A stretch of 64,000 bases of DNA from JABWBD01 sp040768665 (GCA_040768665.1 JAXGMN010000012.1:277873-341872), one strand, 5' to 3'; positions 18,223-27,797 are shown, counted from the first letter of the stretch. The notes: generated from the letters alone by a model not told the origin. Program-made: numbers and translations.

Positions 18223-19650
18223 ATGGACCCGTTTGAAACCTATCTCAATCAGATCGCTGATATTCCCCTGTTGACCCGCGACGAAGAGATCGCAGTCGCA
18301 CAGCGGATCGAACGCGCCCGCGAGCGCTACCGTTCGACGGTGCTATCTGCTGGCTCCATAGTGGCAAATGCCGCGGGCATGCTCGAGGAGGCTCGTCGTG
18401 GACAGCGATCGCTTTACGACCTTACCGATGTCTCCCTGAGCGATTTGGCGCACAGGCAGCGGATTCGAGGCTTGCTTCCGTCGAACGTGCAAACATTGCG
18501 AGGCTTGCTTCGAGAGGATGAGGCGGACTTCAAGTCTTTTCTGCGCGCGGCCCGATCGGCGAGGCGTCGGCGGAGATTGTGGCGGAGGATCGTGTCGCGA
18601 CGCCGCAGGGCCGCAAGCCTGATCGAGGAGGTGCGCCCCCGCATGTCGCATTTTCAGACTGTCCTGGAGCGACTATCGCACACTTCCGAAAAGATGAACC
18701 GTTTGGAGAACGCGCTGCGAGGAGGGATTGCAGACCCCGGCCGGTTGAGGGACGTTCGTAGCGAATTGAGGGACCTGATGCGGGCGACCGGGGAGACGCC
18801 GTCCACCCTGCGCCGTCGAATCGCCCGCATCGTGCGTTTGCGCCAGCAGTGGGAGAGCGGCCGCCAGGAGCTATCGCGGCGGAATCTGCGGCTGGTGGTC
18901 TCGGTCGCCAAGAAATACCATCGTCGCAGCGCGAACCTCCAAGACTTGATCCAGGAGGGGAGCATGGGGCTGATGCGGGCCGTGGACAAGTTTGAACATC
19001 GGCGGGGATTCAAGTTCTCTACGTATGCCACGTGGTGGATTCGTCAGGCGATCACGCGAGCGATCGAAGAGAAGGAGCATGTGATCCGCCTGCCCGGACA
19101 GGCGGTGAAGAAGATCGGCAAGGTGCGGGAAGCGACGGAGCAGTTGATGCAGATTGGACAGCGGGAGCCCACCGTAGAGCAGGCCGTGGAGGCGGCCGGG
19201 TTCACCCTGGCTGAGGCAAAGCTGGCGCTGACCGGCTACGCCCGGCCCTTCTCGTTGGATCAGCCTGTTTCCCGCGCAGGTGACGACACTTGCATAGAAC
19301 TCCTGCCGGACCAGCGCGAGGAGGATCCTCGCGAGAGGATCGACCGCGAGTTGCTTCGGTCGCGGATTGGCGAGGCCCTCGAGATGTTGAGCTGGCGAGA
19401 GCGGTCGATCCTGCAACTGCGTTATGGATTGGGCGACGGCCAAACCTACACGCTCAAGGAGATCAGCCAGGTCTTCGGCATCAGCCGCGAGCGAGTTCGC
19501 CAGATTGAGAGGAAGGCGTTCGAGAAACTCCAGCAGCCCGAATCGTCCGAGAGGCTGTCGAGTTTGATCGAATCGCCGAGACCGGTTGTTCCCGAGGTGT
19601 TCGGTCCGTTGACGACGGACGGCGCAACCACCTACACCGGGAGCGCATGA
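18223..19650 (+). CDS. RNA polymerase sigma-70 factor (RpoD-like)
   Basis: A 475-residue sigma factor. Region 1.2 is at the extreme N-terminus (DPFETYLNQIADIPLLTRDEEI). A long, Arg-rich helical non-conserved region occupies about 40-215. Region 2 (LRLVVSVAKKYHRR, NLQDLIQEGSMGLMRAVDKF, FSTYATWWIRQAITRAI), region 3 and region 4 (SWRERSILQLRYGLGDG, TLKEISQVFGISRERVRQIE) follow. Region 1.1 is lacking, and planctomycetes carry several such sigma factors, so I would not call it the primary RpoD. It converges on the hyf-like operon. Confidence 0.92.
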   Translation: MDPFETYLNQIADIPLLTRDEEIAVAQRIERARERYRSTVLSAGSIVANAAGMLEEARRGQRSLYDLTDVSLSDLAHRQRIRGLLPSNVQTLRGLLREDEADFKSFLRAARSARRRRRLWRRIVSRRRRAASLIEEVRPRMSHFQTVLERLSHTSEKMNRLENALRGGIADPGRLRDVRSELRDLMRATGETPSTLRRRIARIVRLRQQWESGRQELSRRNLRLVVSVAKKYHRRSANLQDLIQEGSMGLMRAVDKFEHRRGFKFSTYATWWIRQAITRAIEEKEHVIRLPGQAVKKIGKVREATEQLMQIGQREPTVEQAVEAAGFTLAEAKLALTGYARPFSLDQPVSRAGDDTCIELLPDQREEDPRERIDRELLRSRIGEALEMLSWRERSILQLRYGLGDGQTYTLKEISQVFGISRERVRQIERKAFEKLQQPESSERLSSLIESPRPVVPEVFGPLTTDGATTYTGSA

Positions 19651-19674
19651 CAACCGCTCATCCCGAGAGTCGAG

Positions 19675-20445
19675 TTACGTCGCAATCCGCCCGATCGTGC
19701 CAAGCAGCGCGTGGAGGATCGTCAAGGGGTGCGGCGGGCAGCCGGGCACGAAGACGTCGACCGGCACCACCGAGGCCGCGCCGTTGTGCGTTTCCGGATG
19801 GTCGGCGTACGGCCCGCCGGAGATCGCACAGGCGCCCACCGCAATCACGATCTTGGGCGACGGCACGGCGTGGTAGGTCTTCTCCAGCCCGAGCCGCATG
19901 TTGTCGGAGACGGGCCCCGTGATCAAGAGGCCGTCGGCATGGCGGGGCGACGCCACGAACTGGATGCCGAAGCGGCCGAGGTCCCAACCGACGGTTCCCA
20001 AGACGTTCGTGTCGGCCTCACAGGCGTTGCAGCCGCCCGCGCTGACCTGGCGAAGCTTGAGCGAACGGCCGAGGATCCGTTGGATCGCCCCTTCGATTGC
20101 AACAGGCGGCAGCGGCGAACCATCGGCGACGACAAGATCGTCGCGCGAAGAGGCCGCCAGCCGGAACTCGCGTGAAAAGGCGATCGCTCCGACCTCGCAG
20201 ACGCGCTCACACTCGCGGCAAAAAAGACAGCGGCCGGTGTCGAGATGGAGCTGCCGGCCGGCCGGTTCGTGCTGAATCGCACCGGTCGGGCAGACGGAGC
20301 TACATCGCTCGCAGCCGGCGACGCATTTTGCGCTGTCGAGCTGCGGTCTGCCGGTAAATCGCGCGGGCAACTCCGGAGGCGCGCCGTCCGGATATCGTAT
20401 GGTGCGGTAGCCTTGCTGCCATCGTGCCTGGAGCGTTTTCAGCAT
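19675..20445 (-). CDS. Fused ferredoxin / NuoB-like subunit (HyfH-HyfI-like)
   Basis: A 256-residue peripheral electron-transfer subunit, last gene of the hyf-like operon. Residues 35-90 carry two [4Fe-4S] motifs: Cys41/45/48/52 and Cys73/76/79/83. Residues about 110-256 are a NuoB/HycG-type small subunit with four further Cys (139, 142, 206, 236; SAGGCNACE, VGACAISGG, VPGCPPHP), as for the N2-type cluster. In E. coli Hyf and Hyc these are two proteins (HyfH and HyfI). It would pass electrons to or from the large subunit. Starts 13 bases after the large-subunit stop. Confidence 0.9.
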   Translation of the reverse strand: MLKTLQARWQQGYRTIRYPDGAPPELPARFTGRPQLDSAKCVAGCERCSSVCPTGAIQHEPAGRQLHLDTGRCLFCRECERVCEVGAIAFSREFRLAASSRDDLVVADGSPLPPVAIEGAIQRILGRSLKLRQVSAGGCNACEADTNVLGTVGWDLGRFGIQFVASPRHADGLLITGPVSDNMRLGLEKTYHAVPSPKIVIAVGACAISGGPYADHPETHNGAASVVPVDVFVPGCPPHPLTILHALLGTIGRIAT

Positions 20446-20458
20446 CGGATTCTGCCCG

Positions 20459-21958
20459 TTACAGATCGTGTCCGCAGTAGGAGAGGTTGAAACTCTTGTT
20501 GCAGAGGGGGAAGTCGGAAATCTGCTCATTGCGCAGGGCCATGGCCAGGCCGAACCAGTTGTGGAACGACGGATCGACTACGGTGTAGCGATCGAAACGC
20601 CCGGCGGCATTGGTCGAAACGACGTGGCAGATTTCTCCCCGCCAGCCCTCTGCCAGCGTGACGACCGCATAATCGGGCCGCAGCTCAGCGATCGGCCGCA
20701 GCACCGGCCCCGGCGGCAGAGCGCCGAGTTGCTCTTCGACAAAAGCGAGCGACCGCTGCACTTCCAGCCAGCGGACAAACGCCCGTGCGAAGACGTCGCC
20801 GGAATCCCACGTCGAGATCGGGATCTGGGCGAACCGGTAAATTCCGTAAGGGAAATCCCGCCGCACGTCGCGATCCACCCCGCAGGCCCGCGCCGCCACT
20901 CCAACCAGCCCGATCCGTTCGCACGTTTCGCGCGACAGAGTGCCCGTGCGGTCGAACCGGCCCATGACCGAAGGGCTGTCCCACAGCAATTCGACGGCGA
21001 CCTTGGCGTCCTTCGCGGTGGTCCGGACGCGGCGTTTGAGCTCGTCGACGGACTGCGAATCCAGGTCCAACGCGACTCCGCCCGGCCGGACCAGGCCGCG
21101 CCCGAAGCGGTTGCCGCACAAGACGGCCGTCATGTTGAGCACGTCGCCGCGGATCCGGCCGCAGTAGGACATGGTCGGCAGGTAACCGACGTCGCCCGCC
21201 AAAGCCCCCAGGTCGCCGATGTGATTGGCGACCCGCTCCAGCTCCTGGGCAATTCCCCGAATCACCTGCGCCCGGGGCGGAATGCGGGTCTCGGAGAGCG
21301 ATTCCACGGCACGGCAGTAGGCGCTGGCATGGGCGACCGAGGTGTCGCCGGCCAGCGTCTCGATGTAGTGGATCGTGCGCCGATCGGGCCCACCGACGAG
21401 CGCCCGCTCGACGCCGCGGTGCTGGTAACCGAGCGAGATCTCCAGGTGGTATACGGTCTCGCCGTGGCACTGAAAGCGGAAATGCCCCGGTTCGATGATC
21501 CCCGCGTGGACCGGCCCGACGGCGACCTCGTGGACCTCTTCTCCTTCCATCCGGAAGAAGTCGGCGACGCCGCAAATCGCGTGCGGGTTCCCGGTCGCGC
21601 CATTGGCCCCGTGCGGGAGAAACCGGATCGGCTTGAGAAAAGGATGCCCGACAGGCTCGATGCCGTGCTGCTCCGCCATCTGCCGCTCGAACCAATGGGC
21701 CTGAGGGCAGTCGGAGGTAAGCGAAGGATACACGCGGTCCATCCAGGCGGCCAGGATTCGAACCGACGACTCGTCGTCGAAAGCCACCACGGCGGTCATC
21801 TTGAACCGCGACCCTTCGCACCGGTCGGCCACCAGCGCCGCGATCCTTCCACCCGAGCCAACCGCTCGCGTCAATTCCTGCCGAAAAGTCTCCGCTCCGA
21901 GCAGAGTGGCGTCGGAGAGAGGAAAGGCCTGGCCGTTACGCATGCGGAGAGCTTCCAT
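20459..21958 (-). CDS. Hydrogenase-4/NuoCD-like large subunit lacking [NiFe] ligands
   Basis: A 499-residue fused NuoC-NuoD-like protein (HyfG/HycE type). Residues 1-130 are the NuoC-like part and the remainder the NuoD-like core (FRFQCHGETVYHLEISLGYQHRG reads as one segment of it). In true [NiFe] hydrogenases the first Cys pair sits in RxCGIC; here the equivalent (residues 203-206) is AGDT, as in complex I. The second pair (DPCxxC near the C-terminus) is reduced to a single Cys in NLSYCGHDL. It should therefore not bind Ni-Fe. This matches the 'energy-converting hydrogenase related' (Ehr) class. TGATG overlap with the preceding gene implies coupling. Confidence 0.9.
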   Translation of the reverse strand: MEALRMRNGQAFPLSDATLLGAETFRQELTRAVGSGGRIAALVADRCEGSRFKMTAVVAFDDESSVRILAAWMDRVYPSLTSDCPQAHWFERQMAEQHGIEPVGHPFLKPIRFLPHGANGATGNPHAICGVADFFRMEGEEVHEVAVGPVHAGIIEPGHFRFQCHGETVYHLEISLGYQHRGVERALVGGPDRRTIHYIETLAGDTSVAHASAYCRAVESLSETRIPPRAQVIRGIAQELERVANHIGDLGALAGDVGYLPTMSYCGRIRGDVLNMTAVLCGNRFGRGLVRPGGVALDLDSQSVDELKRRVRTTAKDAKVAVELLWDSPSVMGRFDRTGTLSRETCERIGLVGVAARACGVDRDVRRDFPYGIYRFAQIPISTWDSGDVFARAFVRWLEVQRSLAFVEEQLGALPPGPVLRPIAELRPDYAVVTLAEGWRGEICHVVSTNAAGRFDRYTVVDPSFHNWFGLAMALRNEQISDFPLCNKSFNLSYCGHDL

Positions 21959-23529
21959 CACTCGGCTCCTACGGCAAAGGCCGCCTGGTGCAAGAGGTCC
22001 GACAGCCCCGGCGGCAAATACACGCCGAGCAGGAGCACGCCCATCCCGAGAACAAACGGCGGCACGACGGACCACCATGCTTCCGTCGTCATCTCGGGAT
22101 CCATCGACGCGGACGCCGGTTCGGCGACGGGCGGTCGGCGACTGGTCTGTTCTTCGGCAGTCAGAGCCGTTTTCGCCGGAACGACGCCGTCCGAAAACAT
22201 CGACTTGTCCCCTTCTTTCCCGCCATAGACGATAGGGAGCACCACGGCCGACATCCCGACGAAGACCGCTCCCAAGGCCACGAGATAGCCGATTGCCGCA
22301 AGCGAGTGTCCACCGTCGACCATTCCTTTGAGAACCGTGAACTCGCTCAAGAACGTTCCGAAAGGCGGCGATCCGGTGATGGCCAACAAACCGGCAATCC
22401 AAAGGCCACCGGTGACCGGCAGGACCCGCAGAGTGCCTCGCGCGTCGGCGGTCGACTTCGTATGGAAGTAGGCGAGCGTATTCCCGGCAGCCAGGAAGAG
22501 CATCGCCTTGGTGAGCGAATGATTCACGGCGTGGAACATGCTTCCGAAGCCGGCAACACCGCCGATTCCCACCCCCAGGGCGAGAATGCCCATATGTTCA
22601 ATGCTCGAATAGGCCAACAGCCGCTTGTAGTCGGCCTGCCGGATGATGAAAACCGCGGCCGTCAGCATGGATACCAGCCCGAACAACATGAGCAGTTCCC
22701 GGCTGAAGTCTCCCAGCCCGGCTTTCACCAGCAGCGAATGCCCGCGAAGAATGGCGAGGAAAGCGCAGTTCAACAGCACTCCGGAGAGCAGTGCGGAGAC
22801 GATCGACGGGGCCTCGCTGTGGGCGTCGGGCAGCCACGTGTGCAAGGGGGCGAGCCCCATCTTCGTACCGTAGCCGACCAGGAGCAACAGGAACGCAGCC
22901 TGCAGCCACAAGGGATCGAGAGAGCCGGCGTGCTGCTCCAGATCGGCGATCGAGAGGTGCAGCGGCGATTCGGCCCCTCGTGCGGCAACGGCCAGGAAGA
23001 AATTACCCAACAGCGCCAACGCGATGCCGACCGAGCAGATCACCAGGTACTTCCACGTCGCTTCCAGCGATTTGGGATAGCGATGGAAATAAATCAACGG
23101 CGCGCTGGCCAGCGTTGTCGCTTCCACCGCGACCCACATCAGCCCCCAGTGGCGGCTGAGGATCACCAGCGTCATCGCGGCGAGAAACAGCAGCAGACAG
23201 CCGGTGAACACGGCCTCGGGGAAATTGACGAATGGTATGTCCTCCTGCGGCGACGCGTCGCGTCGCCGTTCACGGGTCAGGTAACCGACGGCATAGACCG
23301 ACGTGACGAGGAACACCGCGCTGGTGATCGCCAGGAACAACAACGAAGCGGCGTCCAGCCCGATCCAGCCGTGGAGAACCGGGTCCGGAGGATCGGCGAT
23401 CGCGGCGGCGGAAAGGCCGCCGTGGAGCCCGGCCGACGCGACCAGCAGCGCCCGCCGCGGCCAGTTCCAGGGCAGGGCAAACGCCGCCAGGGCGGCAACC
23501 GTCGGCGCCGCGATAAGGAGCCAGAGCAT
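21958..23529 (-). CDS. HyfF/NuoL-M-N-like proton-translocating membrane subunit
   Basis: A 523-residue integral membrane protein of the Mrp/NuoL-M-N antiporter-like family. Typical features are VAVEATTLASAPLIYFHR, the lysine-bearing TKMGLAPLHTWLPDAHSEAP, KRLLAYSSIEHMGILALGVG, and HAVNHSLTKAMLFLAAGN. These carry the charged membrane residues used in proton translocation. It overlaps the start of the large-subunit gene by one base and begins three bases after the HyfE-like stop. Confidence 0.9.
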   Translation of the reverse strand: MLWLLIAAPTVAALAAFALPWNWPRRALLVASAGLHGGLSAAAIADPPDPVLHGWIGLDAASLLFLAITSAVFLVTSVYAVGYLTRERRRDASPQEDIPFVNFPEAVFTGCLLLFLAAMTLVILSRHWGLMWVAVEATTLASAPLIYFHRYPKSLEATWKYLVICSVGIALALLGNFFLAVAARGAESPLHLSIADLEQHAGSLDPLWLQAAFLLLLVGYGTKMGLAPLHTWLPDAHSEAPSIVSALLSGVLLNCAFLAILRGHSLLVKAGLGDFSRELLMLFGLVSMLTAAVFIIRQADYKRLLAYSSIEHMGILALGVGIGGVAGFGSMFHAVNHSLTKAMLFLAAGNTLAYFHTKSTADARGTLRVLPVTGGLWIAGLLAITGSPPFGTFLSEFTVLKGMVDGGHSLAAIGYLVALGAVFVGMSAVVLPIVYGGKEGDKSMFSDGVVPAKTALTAEEQTSRRPPVAEPASASMDPEMTTEAWWSVVPPFVLGMGVLLLGVYLPPGLSDLLHQAAFAVGAE

Positions 23530-23532
23530 GGT

Positions 23533-24174
23533 TCAGTCCTTCAAGGATGCCAATTCGTCGGTTTCAATGCTGTCGAACTCGCGGCTGAGGTGGTGGATGG
23601 TGATTCCCATCACGAACACGGCCACGAAGACGTCCAGCAGAACCCCCATCTCGACCAGCAGAGGTTCCTCGATCGCGAAGGCCCAGCCAAATACATAGAT
23701 GCCGTTCTCCAGCCCCAGGTAACCGATCACCTGCATCACCGCCGTGTTGCGGCTGACGATCAGCAGGAAGCCGCAGAGAACAGTGAAGACCGCCACGGGC
23801 ACCAACAGGGGCGACAGCCCCGGCACCATTGGCAGCCGCCCCGCGATATGCGTGGCCATGCCCCACAGCGCGATTCCCAGCAACAGCGAGGTCGTGAACC
23901 CGACGAGCGGCTCGACTTCGTTCCGCACGTTCACCTCGCGGACGGCCCGCCGCAGCAACACCGGGAGAACCAGGGCCTTGATCACGATGCTCACGATGGC
24001 GACCGCGCCGAGGCGGAGCGTGACCTCGGGCCATTTGGACAGAATCGGAATCAGCCCCAACAGAACGCCCTGCAGGGCGACCGCCCGGATACACGCCTGC
24101 AGCCGGCTGGAACCCAGGAGCCAAAGGCTGGTCAGCATCAGCAGGACCAGGACCGCGTCGAGCCAGTTACTCAC
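23533..24174 (-). CDS. HyfE/NuoK-like membrane subunit
   Basis: About 213 residues with roughly seven membrane segments. The C-terminal part (MQVIGYLGLENGIYVFGWAF, then MGVLLDVFVAVFVMGITIHH) is NuoK-like with membrane-embedded Glu residues. I chose GTG at 24174 because GAGGTG lies 6 bases upstream; an in-frame GTG at 24183 overlaps the preceding stop (GTGA) and is also possible. Confidence 0.82.
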   Translation of the reverse strand: MSNWLDAVLVLLMLTSLWLLGSSRLQACIRAVALQGVLLGLIPILSKWPEVTLRLGAVAIVSIVIKALVLPVLLRRAVREVNVRNEVEPLVGFTTSLLLGIALWGMATHIAGRLPMVPGLSPLLVPVAVFTVLCGFLLIVSRNTAVMQVIGYLGLENGIYVFGWAFAIEEPLLVEMGVLLDVFVAVFVMGITIHHLSREFDSIETDELASLKD

Positions 24175-24179
24175 GCTTT

Positions 24180-25097
24180 TCACCTCACGACGAGAACCAG
24201 GGCCACAATGGAAAGGATCGACGCTCCGATCAGAAACTGCGGAACCCGCAGCAGCCGGAGTCGAGCCATGACCGATTCGACAACTCCGGTCGCAACCGCA
24301 AGCAGCCCGAGCCCCGCGATCCCGAAAGCGAGGTCTGCAAGGAAAAAACCGCTGCGAATGGGGACCAGAGCACCGGCCAAGAGCGAGCCGAGGATCCACA
24401 TTTTCAACGCGGCGGCATACTGGATGGCGGCGAAGTCCGGCCCGCTGTGGTCCAGGACCATCACCTCGTGGATCATCGTCAGCTCGAGATGGGTGTTGGG
24501 ATCGTCGACCGGGATCCGGGCGTTTTCCGCGAGGAAGACGATCATCAGCGCCGCGGCGGCCAGCAGCAGCGCCGGCCCGGCGCCCGAGAGCAACGCTGCG
24601 GCGTCGATGCTCGCAAAGATGCCTGCCAGCGAGAGTTTGCCGGATAGTGCTGCCAGGGTCGTCAGCGCCAAGAGCAGCGCCGGTTCGGCCAATGCCGAGA
24701 AAAACACCTCCCGGCTGGCTCCCATACCCTCGAAGCTCGAGCCCGTATCGAGTGCGGCGGAGACCGTGAAGAACCTCGCCAGGCCGAGCAGGTAGGCGAC
24801 CAGCAGGAAGTCGCCGGAAAAAGAGACGAGAGGATTGCAGCCGGCCAGAGGAACGAACGGCAAGGCTGCCAGCACCGCCGCACAGCCGACGATCGGGCCG
24901 GCGACAAACACGGGCGTTGTCGTGCGGCTGTACACGGCGCCTTTGTGGAGCAGTTTCCAGAGTTCGCGGTAGGGCTGGAGCCAGGGCTGGCCGTGCCGGC
25001 CGGCGAAGAGGGCCTTCGTCCGGTTGATGATGCTGAGCATCAGCGGAGCCAAGATCAGCCCGACTGCCAGTAAAACCAATCCCGAAGCCCTTACCAT
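24180..25097 (-). CDS. HyfC/NuoH-like membrane anchor subunit
   Basis: A 305-residue membrane protein of the NuoH/HycD/HyfC family, linking the peripheral arm to the membrane pump. Family features are GRHGQPWLQPYRELWKLLHKG near the N-terminus, the Glu in NTHLELTMIHEVMVLDHSG, and ENARIPVDDPN. ATG at 25097 is four bases after the HyfB-like stop; its own stop overlaps the HyfE-like start. Confidence 0.9.
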   Translation of the reverse strand: MVRASGLVLLAVGLILAPLMLSIINRTKALFAGRHGQPWLQPYRELWKLLHKGAVYSRTTTPVFVAGPIVGCAAVLAALPFVPLAGCNPLVSFSGDFLLVAYLLGLARFFTVSAALDTGSSFEGMGASREVFFSALAEPALLLALTTLAALSGKLSLAGIFASIDAAALLSGAGPALLLAAAALMIVFLAENARIPVDDPNTHLELTMIHEVMVLDHSGPDFAAIQYAAALKMWILGSLLAGALVPIRSGFFLADLAFGIAGLGLLAVATGVVESVMARLRLLRVPQFLIGASILSIVALVLVVR

Positions 25098-25100
25098 GAT

Positions 25101-27092
25101 TCAGCCCAGTTTCCAGACCAGCAGAACAAGAATCGTCAGCGCGATATAAAGGACATACATTTGGATGCGACCCTGCTGCAGCCACCGCAACCGTAAGGCG
25201 GCCCAGGCGATTGCGGCAAAGGCGGGGGCGAACAGGCGCTCGCGAAAAACGTCGGGAGTCTCCGAGGCAAAACTCGCGCGGCTCGGGAAAAGGCCCTGCG
25301 GCGCGTCGAGACCGATCCGTGGTCGGAGAAGGATCCGGAACAGAAGGACCAGCGGGCTGGCGTAAGAGGAGGCCGTGTATTGCATCCTCGGCTCGGGCGC
25401 GACGTAGCCGCAGTCCCATGTCCCGGCCCGCTCGATCTTTCGGCCGGCGAGGAGTCGACTGCGCCCAAGTGCCAACAGCCCTGCAGCCCCAAGCAGCATC
25501 CAGGACGATGCGCAGACGATGACGAGAGGCCGCATCGCCTCCTGCGCGGCCGACGAGGCGGTTGCCTGGAACGCGGGTGGAACCAGTGCGACGGCCGCCG
25601 GCTTCAGCAGTGGCAGCCAGGCCGGCGCCGTCAAGCCGATTACGAAGCACGCCCCGGCAAGCGTCACCATGGCCGCTCGCATCGCGGGGCCGACCTCATG
25701 GGCATCGCGACCCTCTTCGCTGCGGGCTTCGCCGAGAAACACGCAACCGAAGGCCTTCGTAAAACAGGCGGCAGCCAATCCGCCGATGAGCGCCAACCCG
25801 CCAATGACGAGCACGCACAGCAGGGCCCAGGCGACACTGCCGGACCGCTGCGGGTCGGCGACGCCGGCCAATACACCCAGGTAGATCAGCAGTTCGCTGA
25901 TGAAGCCGTTCAGCGGCGGCAAGCCGGAGATTGCGCATGCCCCCACGAGGAATGTCGTGCCGGTGACGGGCATCTTCTTGAGCAATCCGCCCAGCCGATC
26001 GATCTCGCGTGTCTTCGCCGCGTGCTGAACGGCGCCGGCTCCAAGGAAGAGGAGGCTCTTGAACAACGCATGATTCAGAACGTGCAACAAAGCCCCGATG
26101 ATTCCCAGGATGGCCATGGCGGGGATTCGATAGGCAATCCCGAGAAGCCCGGTTCCCAGGCCGATCGCGATGATCCCGATGTTCTCCACGCTATGATATG
26201 CCAGCAGCCGTTTGAGGTCGTGCTGAGCCAGTGCAAACAGCACTCCGATGATCCCGGAGCTGACGCCGATACCCAACAGGGTCCAGCCCCACCAGGATTG
26301 AGTTTCACCGAGGAATGTCAGCGTGCGGACCAATCCGTAAATGCCGGTCTTGATCATCACTCCGCTCATCACCGCCGAGACGTGCGAGGGGGCGGCAGGA
26401 TGCGCCTCGGGCAGCCAGACATGGACGGGAATGAACCCCGCCTTCGTCCCAAATCCCACCACGGCCAGCAGAAACATCCCTCCGGCCAACGCCGGTTCGG
26501 ACGACAACCGGTCGAAGTCGAGCGAGCCCGACTCCCGGCCGAGCAGCAGAAAGAGCACCAGTAGCAGGGCGGTCCCCATGTGCGTGGCAACCAGGTACGT
26601 CCAACCCGCGCGCCGCACCTCTTCGCGATCGTAATCCGTCACTACGAGGAAGAATGAGGCGAGCGACATCACCTCCCAGCAGACGAGAAACACCAGCCCG
26701 TTTCTCGCCGCCACGACCAGGAGCATCGTCGCCGCCAGGAGATTGAAGTGGAACCACGAAACGGCAATGGTGGACTCTCTCGACGAATGCTCCAAATACT
26801 CGCGTCCGTAGATCGCTGCAACCGCCACGACGATGGCGATGGGGAGCACAAACGCGCATGATAAGGGATCCAGCCCGAACGACAGGCTGCCGAACGGCAC
26901 CTGCCACGCCCACCGCACCGCAGCCGCATCTCCGGAAACGAGGACCTCCGCCGCGCCGGCCATCGCCAGCAGGCTTCCCGCCACCGCAGTCGAGCAGGCG
27001 GCCGTCGCGGCGCTCTTGGGGCTCTTGCCAAGCAGCAACGACAAGAAACTCCCGCCAATCAACAGGCTTACGCCAACGCCGAAGAACCACAT
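25101..27092 (-). CDS. HyfB/NuoL-like proton-translocating membrane subunit
   Basis: A 663-residue antiporter-like subunit, first structural gene of the operon. Motifs include WEVMSLASFFLVVTDY, the pump motif TKAGFIPVHVWLPEAHPAAP, KRLLAYHSVENIGIIAIGLG, and HVLNHALFKSLLFLGAGA. The extended C-terminus (EPRMQYTASSYASPLVLLFR and after) is characteristic of HyfB/HycC rather than NuoL. It follows the regulator by only 15 bases, so the two are probably co-transcribed. Confidence 0.9.
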   Translation of the reverse strand: MWFFGVGVSLLIGGSFLSLLLGKSPKSAATAACSTAVAGSLLAMAGAAEVLVSGDAAAVRWAWQVPFGSLSFGLDPLSCAFVLPIAIVVAVAAIYGREYLEHSSRESTIAVSWFHFNLLAATMLLVVAARNGLVFLVCWEVMSLASFFLVVTDYDREEVRRAGWTYLVATHMGTALLLVLFLLLGRESGSLDFDRLSSEPALAGGMFLLAVVGFGTKAGFIPVHVWLPEAHPAAPSHVSAVMSGVMIKTGIYGLVRTLTFLGETQSWWGWTLLGIGVSSGIIGVLFALAQHDLKRLLAYHSVENIGIIAIGLGTGLLGIAYRIPAMAILGIIGALLHVLNHALFKSLLFLGAGAVQHAAKTREIDRLGGLLKKMPVTGTTFLVGACAISGLPPLNGFISELLIYLGVLAGVADPQRSGSVAWALLCVLVIGGLALIGGLAAACFTKAFGCVFLGEARSEEGRDAHEVGPAMRAAMVTLAGACFVIGLTAPAWLPLLKPAAVALVPPAFQATASSAAQEAMRPLVIVCASSWMLLGAAGLLALGRSRLLAGRKIERAGTWDCGYVAPEPRMQYTASSYASPLVLLFRILLRPRIGLDAPQGLFPSRASFASETPDVFRERLFAPAFAAIAWAALRLRWLQQGRIQMYVLYIALTILVLLVWKLG

Positions 27093-27107
27093 AGTGCAGA
27101 ATCTCTT

Positions 27108-27797
27108 TCAGTCGTCGGAGGAGGCCGTTGGGATGCGGGCGTCGACGGCCTCGCACGCCTGGAGAATTTCTTCGCGAGATCCTTGCCGCCGGATGACTGC
27201 CGAGAATTCCGGCTGCCGCAGCCCGTACGAAAGGCAGGCCAGCGTATGCAGGTGGGTGCGAACAGTCGGGCTCAGCAGGGTGAAGAGCGTGTGGACGGGC
27301 AGACCATCGAGGGCCCCGAATTCCACCGGCTTGTCCAGAAAGCACAGGGTGACCATCGGTCGCGGAACGTGAAGTACCACGGGATTCCGCACGTGCGGCA
27401 GAGCGATGCCGTTGCCCACTGCCGTGGAGCCGAGCGATTCGCGCGCCAGGAGCACCTCCAGCAAGAATTGCCGATCGACCTGCTCCGGCAGGGGCATCAG
27501 TTCAACCACCGCATTGAGCACCTGCCGCTTATCGCTGCCACTCACCCGATAGTAGATCCCGCCGGCGCGAAACGCCTCGCTCAGCCCAGACGCCGGCACG
27601 CCATTATGGGGCTCGGCAAAGATCTGCGCGGAGACGTTGATCCGCTCCGAGGTCGCCCATTCGAGCAGTTCCGCCCGATTGAAGCGATACTGCTCGCTAA
27701 CCCGGTAGGCGGGCAGCCGCCCCTGCTTGATCCACCGGTAGATCGTCTTTTCCGACACGTTGAGCAGGCGTGCCGAATCACGTACGCTCAGTTCCAT
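27108..27797 (-). CDS. Excisionase-type HTH regulator with PTS EIIA-like domain
   Basis: A 229-residue protein. Residues 1-50 are a MerR/BldC-like helix-turn-helix (SARLLNVSEKTIYRWIKQGRLPAYRV). Residues about 70-225 are an EIIA-Ntr/fructose-type phosphotransferase domain with the phospho-acceptor His135 in GNGIALPHVRN. Phosphorylation by a PTS phosphocarrier could gate DNA binding; no HPr or EI is in the window. It is first in the operon with the hyf-like complex, and three TGTCCA direct repeats sit upstream of its start, suggesting autoregulation. Role is inferred from domains and context. Confidence 0.85.
   Translation of the reverse strand: MELSVRDSARLLNVSEKTIYRWIKQGRLPAYRVSEQYRFNRAELLEWATSERINVSAQIFAEPHNGVPASGLSEAFRAGGIYYRVSGSDKRQVLNAVVELMPLPEQVDRQFLLEVLLARESLGSTAVGNGIALPHVRNPVVLHVPRPMVTLCFLDKPVEFGALDGLPVHTLFTLLSPTVRTHLHTLACLSYGLRQPEFSAVIRRQGSREEILQACEAVDARIPTASSDD

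Noticed and set aside
21988..24795. Very long open frame (935 codons) on the plus strand
   Set aside because: It lies antisense to the hyfF/E/C-like genes, has no recognisable domain and is charged, low-complexity in the way expected of a GC-rich antisense shadow.
19675..27092. Functional [NiFe] hydrogenase
   Set aside because: Subunit set is similar, but the large subunit lacks both cysteine pairs needed for the Ni-Fe site.
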